From assembly GCA_022385805.1 (NCBI GenBank), contig MU277744.1:1-63129 (forward strand): a DNA stretch of 63,129 bases. The letters run 5' to 3'. This DNA is from Pilatotrama ljubarskyi. Taxonomy: Eukaryota; Basidiomycota; Agaricomycetes; Polyporales; Polyporaceae. The notes beneath the pieces were generated by a model, which saw only the letters and a list, made by a program, of their open reading frames with translations, made no database searches and had not been told where the DNA came from. Positions 1 through 10,993 of this stretch are shown here, in pieces; the stretch's first letter is position 1, and the number at the start of each line of letters is the position of its first letter. Position numbers and translations under genes: made by a program.

Positions 1-531
1 CAAACGAATCGCACACTCAATGCGCATCTATTCCGGTGGTTCAGGAGGCCGGCAAAAAATGTCGACCCAAATTGTCGACTTTGGTTGTCCGGCACCGTAT
101 CTCGGCATCAGGATCATAGATGACCTTTGTTCTGCCCGGAAACCGGCAGCTGTTGCAGCGTGGAGGGGAAGGGTCCTGGCCCTTGCTGGCGTCTGATCGT
201 CAACAACTTGAAGAGGATCAGATCCACCGTTTCCCCACATCTGCCACTCAGTGAAGCGACAGGGACAGCGAGCGCTTCATTCGCAACGGCGCATAGTGGC
301 GACCTCGGACGATATGCGAATCTACTTGCATGCGACGAAGGAGATATCGCGCAGTGGATACCCGCTCGTAGTGCACAGGGTTTACAGCATGGCCGAGGGC
401 AGCATAGCGCTTACTAGCTATCTGTATGGGGTAGATCGCAGCACTCAGTAGTACGCAAGTTCTCACCAGGAGCGCCACCTAGTCGGTCATCTCTCGTCCG
501 ACCTTTGGATCCGCTTCAGGTCCTCCGAAGT
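1..531. other. Left-edge intergenic stretch
   Basis: No frame here shows a family motif or a plausible splice series. It lies downstream of the minus-strand DUF6534 gene and probably holds its 3' UTR. Nothing else is seen. Confidence 0.5.
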
Positions 532-3154
532 TCAACGTCGGCGCTGATCCAGACGGCGGTTTGAGCAGCCAGACACTTTCCAGCGGAGCATGCGCGTACC
601 TCCGTGTTGAGCGAACATCAAGCTCGATGTGTCATGGTACCGACTGTCACCCGAGGCCTCGGAACGCGCACCGACAGGTCTTGAATGCGGTGCATCGCTC
701 TTCGCGCTCGGCTTCACACTTCGGAGAGCGGACAGGCAGATGTCTATGTTCTGCGCGTCTTGTTTTAGCTTCGCCGCGAGGCGCTCTCTGGAGTTTAGAC
801 TAAGAAGGGACGTCGTACTCCGATCAGTGATGGTCATAGAGAGAATGCGTGAGTTACGAACGATGCTAGAACGGAGTTGGAGTATACTGCATGAAAACGC
901 ACATTAGCAGGTGCGGTCCGTTGTCAAGAAGCAAAGGGGCGTACGCTTCGTTCCGAGGATCCCAACAGGGATGTAGATGAGGTTCCCGGGAAGTATCAGG
1001 CCCTGAGGTCGACGTTGAGCAAGTCCCTGCATCAAGGAATATAGCGGCGCTTACGAAAACCAGGATGAAGATCATCACGATCCTGCCGCATGAGGGTCAG
1101 TCCTCCTGCCTGCCTCCACAATATCCGGGTGCTCACAAACTAAGGAAACCTGAACAGTAGATCAGCATCCACACTTGGACTCTCAGGCAAACTTACATAC
1201 CTGTAGTGACTGCATAAAGCACATCAGTACTTTTGCAAATCTCTGAGCGTCTGGCACATCTGAGCTTTTCTCACTCAGACCCTTCAGACCTGTCTGCCCT
1301 GCTTCTGCTGCTTCCCAGGAGCCTTTCATCGGGTCTTTTGGTGTCAAGTATGTTGTAAATATGTAGGACAAACCTCATGACTAATTACAAGCTCTTTAGA
1401 ACAAGAATTGTGCTGCCAATAGCATAGAAAGGCTCATCCAGGAGGTGTCAACTTGGGGACAATACAAAGTGATAGCAGTTTAGTTACACATCACATAGCT
1501 GTGTAATACATAGTGAAGGTACATAGGATGAGTCAGTGATACACACAAAGAAGTTTGAATCGCAAAACACAAAAGCTCATCATGTCTGAACAGCCATCCA
1601 ACCACCTCTGAGCTCTGACCGTCTGATGTGTCTGAATATGTCTGAAACCCGGTCTGAGTGGTCTGAGAGGTCTGTGTCAGACCCTCTCAGACTTTTGCAG
1701 AAGTACTGATGCACGAGGAGGTCTATAAGTGAGTTCGTGCTAAAATGGCAACATTGCCTCAACAATGCGTAGAACGACGTGTCAGCAGGGCAAGGACGCA
1801 CCGATTGAATTCCGTTTGATTGCACAACAGGATGTAGATGAGCGTCCCAGTCAGAAGGGTATCACAAAGGACCGCTAGGCCTGAAATCGTGGACACGAGC
1901 CACTTAGTGCGGATGTGTGCGTCAGTCTTGAACCCCTGCGTTCAGGAGCGAAGAAGGGCATCATACAGAATACTTGGAGAACTCGGCCAAGCTTGATGTT
2001 GTAAATCTAATGGTGACACATTAGTAGCAGCCTTCGCAGGGCCCACGAGGTCGGCCTACACCAATACCACGGAAGCTGAAGTATGGAGGTCAGCATTCAG
2101 ATATAGAATGTGAACGGGAAACCAGAGACATACCAACAGTGCACGCTGGAGGTCGTGCATCCATTCACTTGAGCTAAGCGAAAAAAAGACTGATATGATC
2201 AGCGTACCCAGCTCTGCCATCATCAGGAATCCCTATGACGTGTCAGGTCGGAGCGCGCTACAGAGAGGCCCTCGGAAAACACGCACAGATACTGCAACCA
2301 AACCTTTGAACTTCCAGTTCCCACCGACTGCATGACACACAGATGAGTTGCCGCTGGACTGGTCACTGGAGAGAACACACTGAGGAAGACTCGACGAGCG
2401 TAGAAACTGTGATCAGAGGGCACGCGTCACTGTACGGTATGACTGGGGCACGTAGCGGTCCTCACGTTTGTGTGAGGATTGCGGCCAGTCCGGAAAGAAG
2501 AGAAAGAAGCTGAAAACATGCTTGAGCTAATGTTCTGGACGGAGCGTGCGAGCAGTGGTCGGGCACACCTTCAGGGACCTGCGCGAGGGAAGTGGTCAGT
2601 CTGTAGGAGCATATGGTGGTGACTACTGACAGTGCTCACCATACGGCAGATGCTAATGAGTTCAGGTCGAAGTAATTCGTGACGAGATGATAGTAACTGA
2701 CAACAGGTAAGTCTATAGTCATCGAAGGTTGAGAACGAGCAAGTGAGGGTGACCTGGCGTGCATGCAGCATGCGGTATGCAACATATCCAGGAGTCTGTC
2801 CCCGCATCAGCTCGATCTGGGTTGTTGACTAGTGCAGAATACTTACACCAAGCTGACAACCTACAGAGCAAACACATCACCCATGCCATGAACCAAAGCT
2901 GGGACCCGGCAGTCTTACACACCAGAGATAACACCAAACCGGAGTCATGCTTGGCAGAAGTGAAGTAGCGAAAGGTTTGATAGAGCGTCGACCCGTAGAA
3001 CCTGCCATCGGGGCGTTGTAGGTACCGGATAAGTAGCGTCTGAGAGAATAGCCACGCACATGGTGCCAAAACATGTTCCGAGGAGGAAGGCACCGAATGT
3101 GTCGTCTAGTGAGGGGTGCGGGAAGCTGGCATCCGCTATGAGAGGAAGGAGCAT
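532..3154 (-). pseudogene. DUF6534-type multi-pass membrane protein, interrupted by a MITE-like insertion
   Basis: This is a basidiomycete-expanded family of about seven transmembrane segments with no known biochemical role. The start ATG is at 3154, followed by LDDTFGAFLLG. The first intron (3059-3002) joins GTM to FYGSTLYQTFRYF. Later exons join by canonical GT..AG introns to give the family landmarks in order: LLDMLHT, YYHLVTNYF, WSLKLL, LTQTFYARRVFLIGG, KWLVSTISGLAVLCDTLLTG, TNSLIDLLV, LYAVTTGFLSL, LPGNLIYIP, GTKLYSNSVLASLNSRERL. The last intron before the SNSVLAS exon is 944-887, and the stop is at 532-534. The exon carrying SLIDLLV/LYAVTTG is split by an inserted element at 1222-1711, which brings in stop codons. 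Without it the reading frame is continuous. One intron near 1990-2130 is uncertain. I infer a recently inactivated gene. The family call rests on recalled motifs. Confidence 0.75.
1222..1711. mobile_element. MITE-like non-autonomous DNA transposon
   Basis: The element is about 490 bp. The left end reads CATCAGTACTTTTGCAAA and the reverse complement of the right end reads CATCAGTACTTCTGCAAA, so the terminal inverted repeats differ at one base over 18 and continue imperfectly inward. Both subterminal regions are dense in TCTGA/TCAGA motifs, as is common in transposase-binding regions of cut-and-paste elements. It is flanked by CA (or CAC) on both sides, a probable short target-site duplication. 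No transposase ORF is present. It sits inside an exon of the DUF6534 gene. The superfamily cannot be assigned from this copy alone. Confidence 0.75.
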
Positions 3155-3869
3155 AGTTATCTCAAAGATTGCGGCTGAGGGGGTTCGTACGGCCAAGTCG
3201 GAATGCCTCTACGGCGCGACACGGTTCTGGCCACAGGAGTACAGTAGAGTCGCCCGATTGAGGATAGTGAAGGTACAAGAATACCTCCCCGAAAGGCACC
3301 CTGGGATACAGAGGGCTCATCTTGCTTCTCAATATCTCATGCACGGCATGGGCGAAGATGCGAGCCAACAAAGAGATTCACGCCCGCTCGGATAAGGTTG
3401 ATAATAGACCGTTGAGACACTGAGACATCCCGCTGATTCCTACGGTCGTCGGGGCACTGCCACAGACGAGAATGATGCTCCATCCGTGTCGACGTCGATA
3501 GAGCGAGTCGGCCTTCCGGCGAAGTTCGTACATCAAGGGCATCGAGCTGGAACGTTGAGCGATGTAGATGCGAACATGCGAGGGATGGCGGTACTTACCG
3601 CAGAGGTGCACAATGCACACCTACTTCTCCCACAAAAACCTGGCGGGAGTTGATATACTTACATCATCGTCCTTACACAACAGCATCACTGTCGCACAGA
3701 ATCTAGCCGATGTCGGCGCTGTGCTGTGCCAGCTGACAAGCGTTGGGCGCCTTTCGGCATTCGAAGATGTTCGTCCACACTGCATTACAGGCAGAAAGAC
3801 AAAACGACAAGCACCCAGCGAAAATGGGGATCATTCGGTCAAACAGGAAGAGACGCGCGTGAACACATC
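3155..3869. other. Intergenic region between DUF6534 gene and GH16 gene
   Basis: It should contain the DUF6534 gene promoter and the GH16 3' UTR. The short ORFs here have no recognisable motif or splice continuity. Confidence 0.5.
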
Positions 3870-4850
3870 CTAATACGGGCACTCTACCTGAATGCTCTCG
3901 AAGACCGCACTCATCCTGCGAGGGGCGGTGTCCCAGTCAATGGGACCATGTGCCCACTGCGACGTCCCAGCGGGCGCGCTTGCATCCCAGACGCCCAGCT
4001 GAAGACGTACCGGGTGAGCTGGGTAGTGCAGCGCGCCGTTCTTCTTCGTGTCCGCTATCGATACCTCGGTCAGAGTGGCTTTCAATTGCGCAGAGAAACG
4101 AGCTGTCGCGCGGACCTTTGCGCAGAGTCCTAACCTCGGAGCCGTCGACGCTCCACTGTATGCGTTCCGCGTTCCAGTCGATGGTATAGAAATGCGTGTT
4201 CTTGACGTTCTTCGGAGCATGCGCGTAGTCTTCGATCTCCCCGAAGACACCGTACAGCGGTTGGTCATCGTGCGCCGCTGGGGCGAATACGTTGGTCTGC
4301 CAGTGCTGAGGGTCACCGCCGACGAGCTCCACATCGATCTCGTCGTGCTCGTCCGCAATGAGAATCGCGGCAGTCACGACCCCTGGTACCGCCGGACCAG
4401 AGAAGGCGTACGTGACTTTGCCATATCTGTGTGCGCGTCAGCGAAGCACCAGCACTGAGATCCAGAACGCTCCGAAATTGCATGATCTACGAACAGAAAT
4501 GTAAAAGTAGAATTAATGGTGGCACCTTCGGCGACTTTGTCGTTGACCATGCCCTTGGTGGCGATCCTCCCATTAGGCCTATCGAGGAAGAGGTTCAGGC
4601 CGTCCGAGTCCAGCTCGTACGAGTCAGGCGGGCTGATCGGGACAAACAGTCTATTGAATTGAGCAGTCTGGGAGGTGCTGAGAGATATCTGCAAAGGTTC
4701 GCATCGACTATCAGATGCGCGAGGGTGAGGTCGCAAGCCTGAGCTGTTCCGCGAGTACAGAGAACGAGGAGGCCCGTCGGGAGTGCTAGTAGGAATCCAG
4801 CCCATAGTTAGTCCAGCGAATCCCAGCCCAGCGAGTAATAAGAGATTCAT
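3870..4850 (-). CDS. Glycoside hydrolase family 16 (beta-glucanase / CRH-type glucan-modifying enzyme)
   Basis: GH16 enzymes cleave or transfer beta-1,3(4)-glucan or link glucan to chitin in the fungal wall. The model has three exons, 4850-4495, 4426-4116 and 4054-3870, summing to 852 nt (283 aa plus stop). The protein opens with a hydrophobic signal-like segment (MNLLLLAGLGFAGLTMG). The active-site motif EIDVE lies in DEIDVELVGGD, with nucleophile and acid/base Glu as in GH16. FYTIDW and IQWSVDG follow, then the family block LGVWDASAPAGTSQW and GPIDW. The protein ends VECPY. The second intron acceptor was chosen because it restores RTLRKADTKKNG in frame. The product is secreted or wall-associated by inference. 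It is divergently placed with the LRR gene, about 310 bp apart. Whether it is a hydrolase or a transglycosylase cannot be told from sequence. Confidence 0.85.
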
Positions 4851-5161
4851 GACAGATATACAAGCCCCCAGTAGTAGATGAGATAAAGAAGCCCAGATAA
4901 GACGTGCAAGCGTATACAGAAGATGGTGGTGGTACGGAGACAAGAGGCGCAGGCAGGAGTGCCTGCCCGAAATGAACCAGGCACGTCGCCACGGTCCCGT
5001 GACTTGTTGACGCGCCGAGACGCGCTGTGAGGGCCGCAAAATGCCGGTGACGCATCGCCGGGTCCTCTCCCATTCAGAGCACGAGGCGCCCGCCGCTCGC
5101 TCTTCTCCTCCCCTTCCTTTGTCTCCTCACCGCATTTCCGATAAACAAGAAATACACGAAT

Positions 5162-7482
5162 ATGTCGCGGACGCCCTCTCCATCTTCGTCACCATCGCTC
5201 GCCCCGATCGACTCGTCTCCGCCGTCGTCTCCGAGCCCCATCGACATCTGCACACCCCCGGGCTCCCCAGGTGCCCAGGACCCCTTTGCTGGATCAACAA
5301 AATCCAGCAAACGACCGCGCATATACGAGCGAGATGGCTCGAAGAGACTGTCTGCGAGGGTCGTAGCGTTCACTCCACGTCAGTCTCAGCTGGGCGAGGT
5401 CGACGACGCCCTCCCACGAACGCCCCAAGCCGACGACGCGACCCCGACACGCGTTATCGACCCGTTCTCTGCATCTGCAAAGCGTGCATGGCGGCCTCCG
5501 AAGTATGAGCAGAAGAAGGGACGCGTCATGTCGAATGAGAGCGCGACTAGCGCGTCCTCTTCAGCGTCGTACGCGTATGGCCCCAAGGCGGGCGCGTCGC
5601 CCACTCCGGCTAGTCGTGGGATAACCATGACGCTGGATGACCCAGACGACGATTTTACGCTGACCGACGATGAACTTGAAAAGCCGAGAGTCAGACGGGA
5701 GAGTAGGGTGGAACTCGAGCATCGACTGTGGGACGAGGCTATTACCGCAGCCATCGACAAGCTGAATGGCGTCATTGATCTCAGGTGTGCCGCGGTACTA
5801 CCTCCTTCACGTCAATGTGACTGACTTATATGCGCTTGGAATATCAGCGTAGCAGGCCTGAACAAAGGCCCGATCTCGCAGATACCGCCGACGGTCACAG
5901 ACCTGGAGAACTTCATCGTCCTTCCGCCCACCCAAGCAAGCTCTAGTGCACCGTCCTCGCCGAAGCAGTCTCCAAAGCCCATTCCGTCGCACTCTCCACC
6001 CGTGGACACTGCATTTACTTCGTCACGACCCTTCACACGCGCAACGACTCTGCCGGCGGCCGTGTTCAACGACGCGTTCTTCCTTAAGTCAAAGGACGGT
6101 GAACGATTGCGAGGAACTCTGGCTGCACGCGCGGCGTCCCTCCATTCTGTTGCACAACCAACGACACAACTGAAGAGACGGGATATCCAGATATACCTGG
6201 CGAACAACATGATCACGCGCCTACCTGCAGAGCTCTTCCGCGTCTCGTCTTTGACGGTGCTCAGCCTTCGTACGTATCATTCCACTCTCCGCTTAGGACT
6301 CGGATCGCGCTAACTTGTTGTACGCGCGTAGGTGCCAATGCGCTTACCACCATACCCCCACAAATCGCACATCTCACATCTCTACAAGAACTCAACATCG
6401 CGCAGAATCAGCTCAAATGGCTCCCAGCGGAGATGCTCAGCATGCGGCTGACCAAGCTCGCCGTCGCCGGAAACCCGTGGATCCCACCTCCATCCGCAGA
6501 ATCCAAGGACGTGCAGCCTTCATCATCTACCGCAGGTGTCAACTCACCACCGCGACGTGGAAAACCCGTATCATCAACGATAACCCACTTCACGGTCCCA
6601 TCCCTGACGGAGATATGCTTCCGGGTGCTTCTCGCACCATATTCTTCCTATTCACCACACGCCTTGCAGCATGTCTCTGCCACCTCGCAGGCACCCTCCG
6701 ACCCATCCCCGTCATGCGCGCATGGACAACCTACTTCTAGCTCGGACGCCGACCACACGCCGCATTCAACACCTCGTCGTCCTCTAACAGTTCTCGAAGC
6801 AGCCTACGCCCTACCGCTGACAGAAGACCACGGCCTTGGGCCTTCGGTTCTTGCCACCTTCCGCGCGTGCGTCCCTGCCGCGGTCGCGAAGCCTCCGACG
6901 GCGGAACAGCTCGCCGTTCCCACGAAAGTGAGGAGAGACGAGGGACAGCGTGACGTTCACTCGACGAAGCATGACGACGTCTTCAGCACCGTGGGCGCAC
7001 GCGCAACGAGGACAGGAGCCGGTCGAGGGGTCGGGGTAGCGAACGCATTCACACAGTTGGATGATAACGAGCCTGACCCGCCCGCGCTCAGCGTCTGCCC
7101 TTCCCCTCTACACCACGGGCAATTCCGCGTGCCCGTGTTCGTGCAGCCCGCGGAGGAACGCTGGACATGGGAAGAAGAGATCGCGGGCGTGCGCGTTGGG
7201 GCGGAAGGTGTTGGCGGTGTCGGCGTGCCCGTGCGCTGGCGAGGGTGCGGGCGCGGCTGTCTGTCGTTCTTGGACCCCGAGTCGGAGGTGGCGGCTGTGT
7301 CGGAGGGAGGAGTAGGAGAGGAAGGAGGACGCGCGGGTGTGGCGTTGGATGGGAATGGAGGTGGGGATGTGGAGGTGGATGTGGAGATGGACGAGCTCGA
7401 GGGTGGGGAGGAGGTGGATATGCAGGAGGTGCGGTTCGAGGGCGGCTTGGCAGACCCGGAGGACTTCGAGGAGGGCTTCTGA
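5162..7482 (+). CDS. Leucine-rich repeat protein with disordered N-terminus and Cys-containing C-terminus
   Basis: Three exons (5162-5784, 5848-6269, 6332-7482) sum to 2,196 nt, giving 731 aa. Residues 1 to about 190 are Ser/Pro-rich and low complexity. A helix-like stretch (WDEAITAAIDKLNG) follows, then VAGLNKGPISQIPP. A short LRR block near residues 300-370 has repeats such as YLANNMITRLPAELF, VLSLRANALTTIPPQI and ELNIAQNQLKWLPAEML, with intron 2 splitting one repeat. The C-terminal half includes CPSPLHHGQFRVPVFV, later RWRGCGRGCLSFLD, and an acidic Gly/Glu/Val-rich tail. I see no kinase, cyclase or transmembrane segment, so it is probably an intracellular scaffold. It is similar in style to conserved fungal LRR proteins of unknown function. 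Its 3' end faces the P450 gene tail to tail. Confidence 0.85.
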
Positions 7483-7769
7483 GCGGGTACCTCCCCGGTC
7501 TTGTATAGCGAGGCAGGCGGCCTCTTGTTTGGCATCTTGCGGCACATATGTACATCATACTATTCATCACATCATTGCCGCTATCAGTGAACAGAGTGCT
7601 GTTTGTGCTGAGAAGGGAAAGCGTTCTTCGACGTGCCCCGCTCGAATCCCGCTACCTGGGCAGTCTTCTTCGGAAGAGCCCCCACAGATGGCTCGCCAGT
7701 TCGCAAACCATGATGCACACTCGCACGCCGTACATACACACCAACACACCCCAACTACACCCCTATGAA

Positions 7770-9812
7770 TCACAATCCCAGGATCGCCGCTACGTGCTCG
7801 TCCCGCGGCGTGAGCTTGATGCGGTTCGGCACGGGCGAGCGTCCGGACAGCCCGTCGTACTCCTTCAGGTCGATCGGCTCGTCCGGCAGCTCCTCCATGT
7901 TGTACGCCCAGAGGAGGTGCGAGACTGCGAGGAAGATCTCGCGCTCGGCGAGGGCGATCCCCGGGCAGATTCGACGCCTGCGAGCGTACTAGGGGTGAGC
8001 AAACAGTTGGCTACGAGGAGAAGCGCGAGGGGATGGTGACGTACCCGGCGCCGAACATCCAGTGGTCGCGTTCCATCGGGTTGGCGAGGTTGGCGGACTC
8101 TCCGCAGGAGAGTGAATCGGTTAGGTAGCGTTCGGGCTACGCATAATGGGCGTTACTCTCAACTCCTTAGACGGGGGTCCGGCGGGACGACGCACCTTGA
8201 ACGCGTACGGATCGGGATAACGTTCCGGGTCATGGTGCATCGTCCACTGAGGATGGGTCTCAGCACTGTGCTCGTTCAAGTCGAGCAAAGAGTGCTGACC
8301 GTGTTCAAGACGATTACAGTGTCCTTCGGGATAATATATCCGTTGTAGACGAAGTCCTCCGTGTTGACATGGGGCGTCCCCAGCCAGAACGGGTTGTGGC
8401 ATCGCTCGACTTCCTGTACGCGTACGGTCAGCTCCTGACCTGACCCTCACCGATATTCCAATGCTCTTACTTTGACAATTGCGTGAATGTAGGGCATTTT
8501 CGCTTCATCGCTCGCGTTTGGGAGCCTGTCGCGGCCACAAACGCTATCAAGCTCTGCCCGCGCCTTGGCTTGGATTTCAGGACAGGCAGGAATATGTGCG
8601 GCGAACCACTGCTTGATAGACGATGTCTGTAATTCGTGTTCAGCGAATGCGCCTTACCGTGATGGATGCTACTACACTCACAGTCTCTACGCCGCCGATC
8701 ATGAATGCACAGCATAGCACGATAATGTCGAGATCATCCAGCTGCTCGTCGTCGCGGTGCTCTATGAGGTACTTGGCCATACAGTCCGGATGAGGCTCTC
8801 CCCGCTTCAGAGTGTCTTCGACTCTCCTGACCAGTGACCCCCATATGTCGAGCAAGTCGCCGTGGAGCTTACGGCCGCGTGTCGCCATGCGGTTGGGAAT
8901 TTTCTGCAGGAGGGGCAGGAAGTCGATGAGGTTCGACACTGGTCCGGTAGTGTTCCTTTTCGGCCGTGCTCTTGCGTCAGTATGCCATGGGGTAAGAGTG
9001 ACGATAGCTCACATGAATTCGCGCGAGAGCCGCAGCGACTCTGACACGAGCGTGTCGTCCAAAGATTCCGTGCGGAAGCCGAATACGAGGGAGAGAATGT
9101 TGTTCAAGGAGGCACGGCTGAGGAACGGTTGCGGGTTGATGGGCTGCGCACCGCCCTTGCTCCGGACGTACAGATCACGAATCATCTCGCGAGCTTCGCT
9201 CTCAAGACGGTACGTGTCATCGTCGATTGCACGAGGTGTAAGGAACATAGCTGCGAGACGACGATGTTTACGCCTAGGCAAATCCTCGCATAAGCGGCGA
9301 GTCGCTCCATCTCGGGTACCTCCCATATCCTCACCAGGTGTCGTTATACGGCGTGGCGGTGATTCCTCGACGAGCGAAGATGAGCTGCGCCTTCATGTAC
9401 ATATCTTTACGAGAGGAGAAAATGGCGCCATTGGTGATGATGAGGTCCTTGACGATCTGCGGGTCTGATACGGCCACAAATAGCTGGTTTCCGATCGTGA
9501 ACGAGAAAAGCGGACCGAACGTCTTCGCCCAACGATCCAGAGCCACTTCCGGGTACCTCGTCAGGTAGGTGAAGCACCCTGAACGAATGTCATCATTGGT
9601 CATGCCGCGATCGCTGACGAATGCTAGTTCGAGCACGCACCGAAGATTGGCCAGCCGCGAGGGCCAGGTGGGATCAGCTCGCCTGCCTTAGACCTCGAAG
9701 GGTTCCCGAGGGCCGCCGTTAGGTAAGCAAGAGCAATCGCTGCACCCAGAAGCACATAGAAAGTGTAGATATCGAGCTCGGAGATGATGTGCATGATGGT
9801 CGGGCGATACAT
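7770..9812 (-). CDS. Cytochrome P450 monooxygenase (tandem copy 1)
   Basis: This is a microsomal haem-thiolate monooxygenase. It has nine exons. The N-terminus carries one membrane anchor (YTFYVLLGAAIALAYLTAAL) and the proline hinge IPPGPRGWP. Downstream are the I-helix-like motif GGVETTS, the K-helix ExxR (EVER), the PERY region, and the haem-binding loop FGAGRRICPG assembled across the last intron. The protein ends AAILGL at stop 7770-7772. The start could be 9812 or the in-frame Met at 9794. All eight introns have GT..AG ends and restore frame, so the gene looks functional. It resembles the broad fungal group annotated as O-methylsterigmatocystin-oxidoreductase-like. The substrate is unknown. 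It is paralogous to the next P450, with the same intron positions. Confidence 0.9.
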
Positions 9813-10993
9813 TTGGCCATCTTCGAGAGATGTGCGGCATCATTGATATTTGAGGGACGGTGCTGAGTATAAGGCTCGCCGCCCCGCCACTAATTTCCTG
9901 GCACGCATAGGTTGCGGGTCGGAAGGACAGCATCAGAGTCGCGCATGATGATGTCCGACAGACCCGGTGCTGAGGTCCCAGTGCTAGGCCTATCTGGATT
10001 TTGCTGCGCGCTATACGCCCACTGGCACGCTGTGCCAGGTACCGCTGTCAGGTGCATCTCAGCAACTTTTCTATGTATAATAGCTATTAGGGGCCCACCT
10101 TACAAAGTCGAATTGTGCGTAAGAAATCAAACCACGGGCGGCCACGCAGTACGGTACTACTAGGGAGCTCCACCCTAGAGACGTCCAAGGGGTGTTCAGG
10201 GACAGCGACTGTGCGTACGTCGGGGACAAGCCGGTCGAAGTCTTCAGCACGTCTTCAGGATTTGACGGCTCTGTTTGTGCCCTTTGAACGGTTTGGGTCT
10301 AATGCAGTGTGCAGAACCTAACCGTGACAGCTGCTGTGGTCAGAGAAGCACGTCAGACATGAACAGCCCACTGGCAAGGCACATGGAGTGCCGTAGATGT
10401 CTCTCAACTGCGATAAAAATGAACGCCTACTGTGCTATCAGGAGTCCTGTCAGGAAGAACGGTACCCGCGAAGGCATGTTGGGAACTCCTGCCCATGAAG
10501 ACGAGGCATGTTGGGACTCCGTACGATGCATGGCCTGCCACGCGTTGCTTGAAAGAGCTTGAGTCGGGGTCACATCTCTGCTGCACTGGCCGAAGTGCAT
10601 TCTGTGCGGTTGGAGTATCAGTGGTGAGCGGTGGCATAAGAACCCGCGACCTACGGTTGCGAAGGCGGATGCGCCCTGTATTCATCACATCAAGGACAAT
10701 TCGCAGAACTATGAGAGGATGACAAGTCAATGCCATGCAGATTCACCACGGCACTGGCATTTCGCGAGCACGGAACCAGTAACTGGGGTCTGCTAGATCG
10801 TGCTGATGCGCATATCAGAATACTTCAGAGGAGTGGGGTGTCTGATACTCTGGCTGACTAGTACTCCACCTCTGGACTGGTGTGGCAACTGGCATATTTT
10901 CAAATCAGCGAGCGCTGAGAGCTCTCACCATGTTCTACACGGCTCAAGCATCTGACTGGAGCCATATGGTATCTGAATCATACTTCAGCGCGC
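9813..10993. other. Intergenic region between tandem P450 genes
   Basis: It presumably holds the promoter of P450 copy 1 and the 3' UTR of copy 2. A short stretch near 10630-10680 vaguely resembles a decayed tRNA on the minus strand but does not fold properly. No gene is supported. Confidence 0.5.

Noticed and set aside
10630..10690. tRNA-like string on the minus strand
   Set aside because: It has a variable-loop/T-stem look (AGGTCGCGGGTTC) but the anticodon and T-arm stems do not pair and the B box is broken. At most a decayed tRNA or SINE head.
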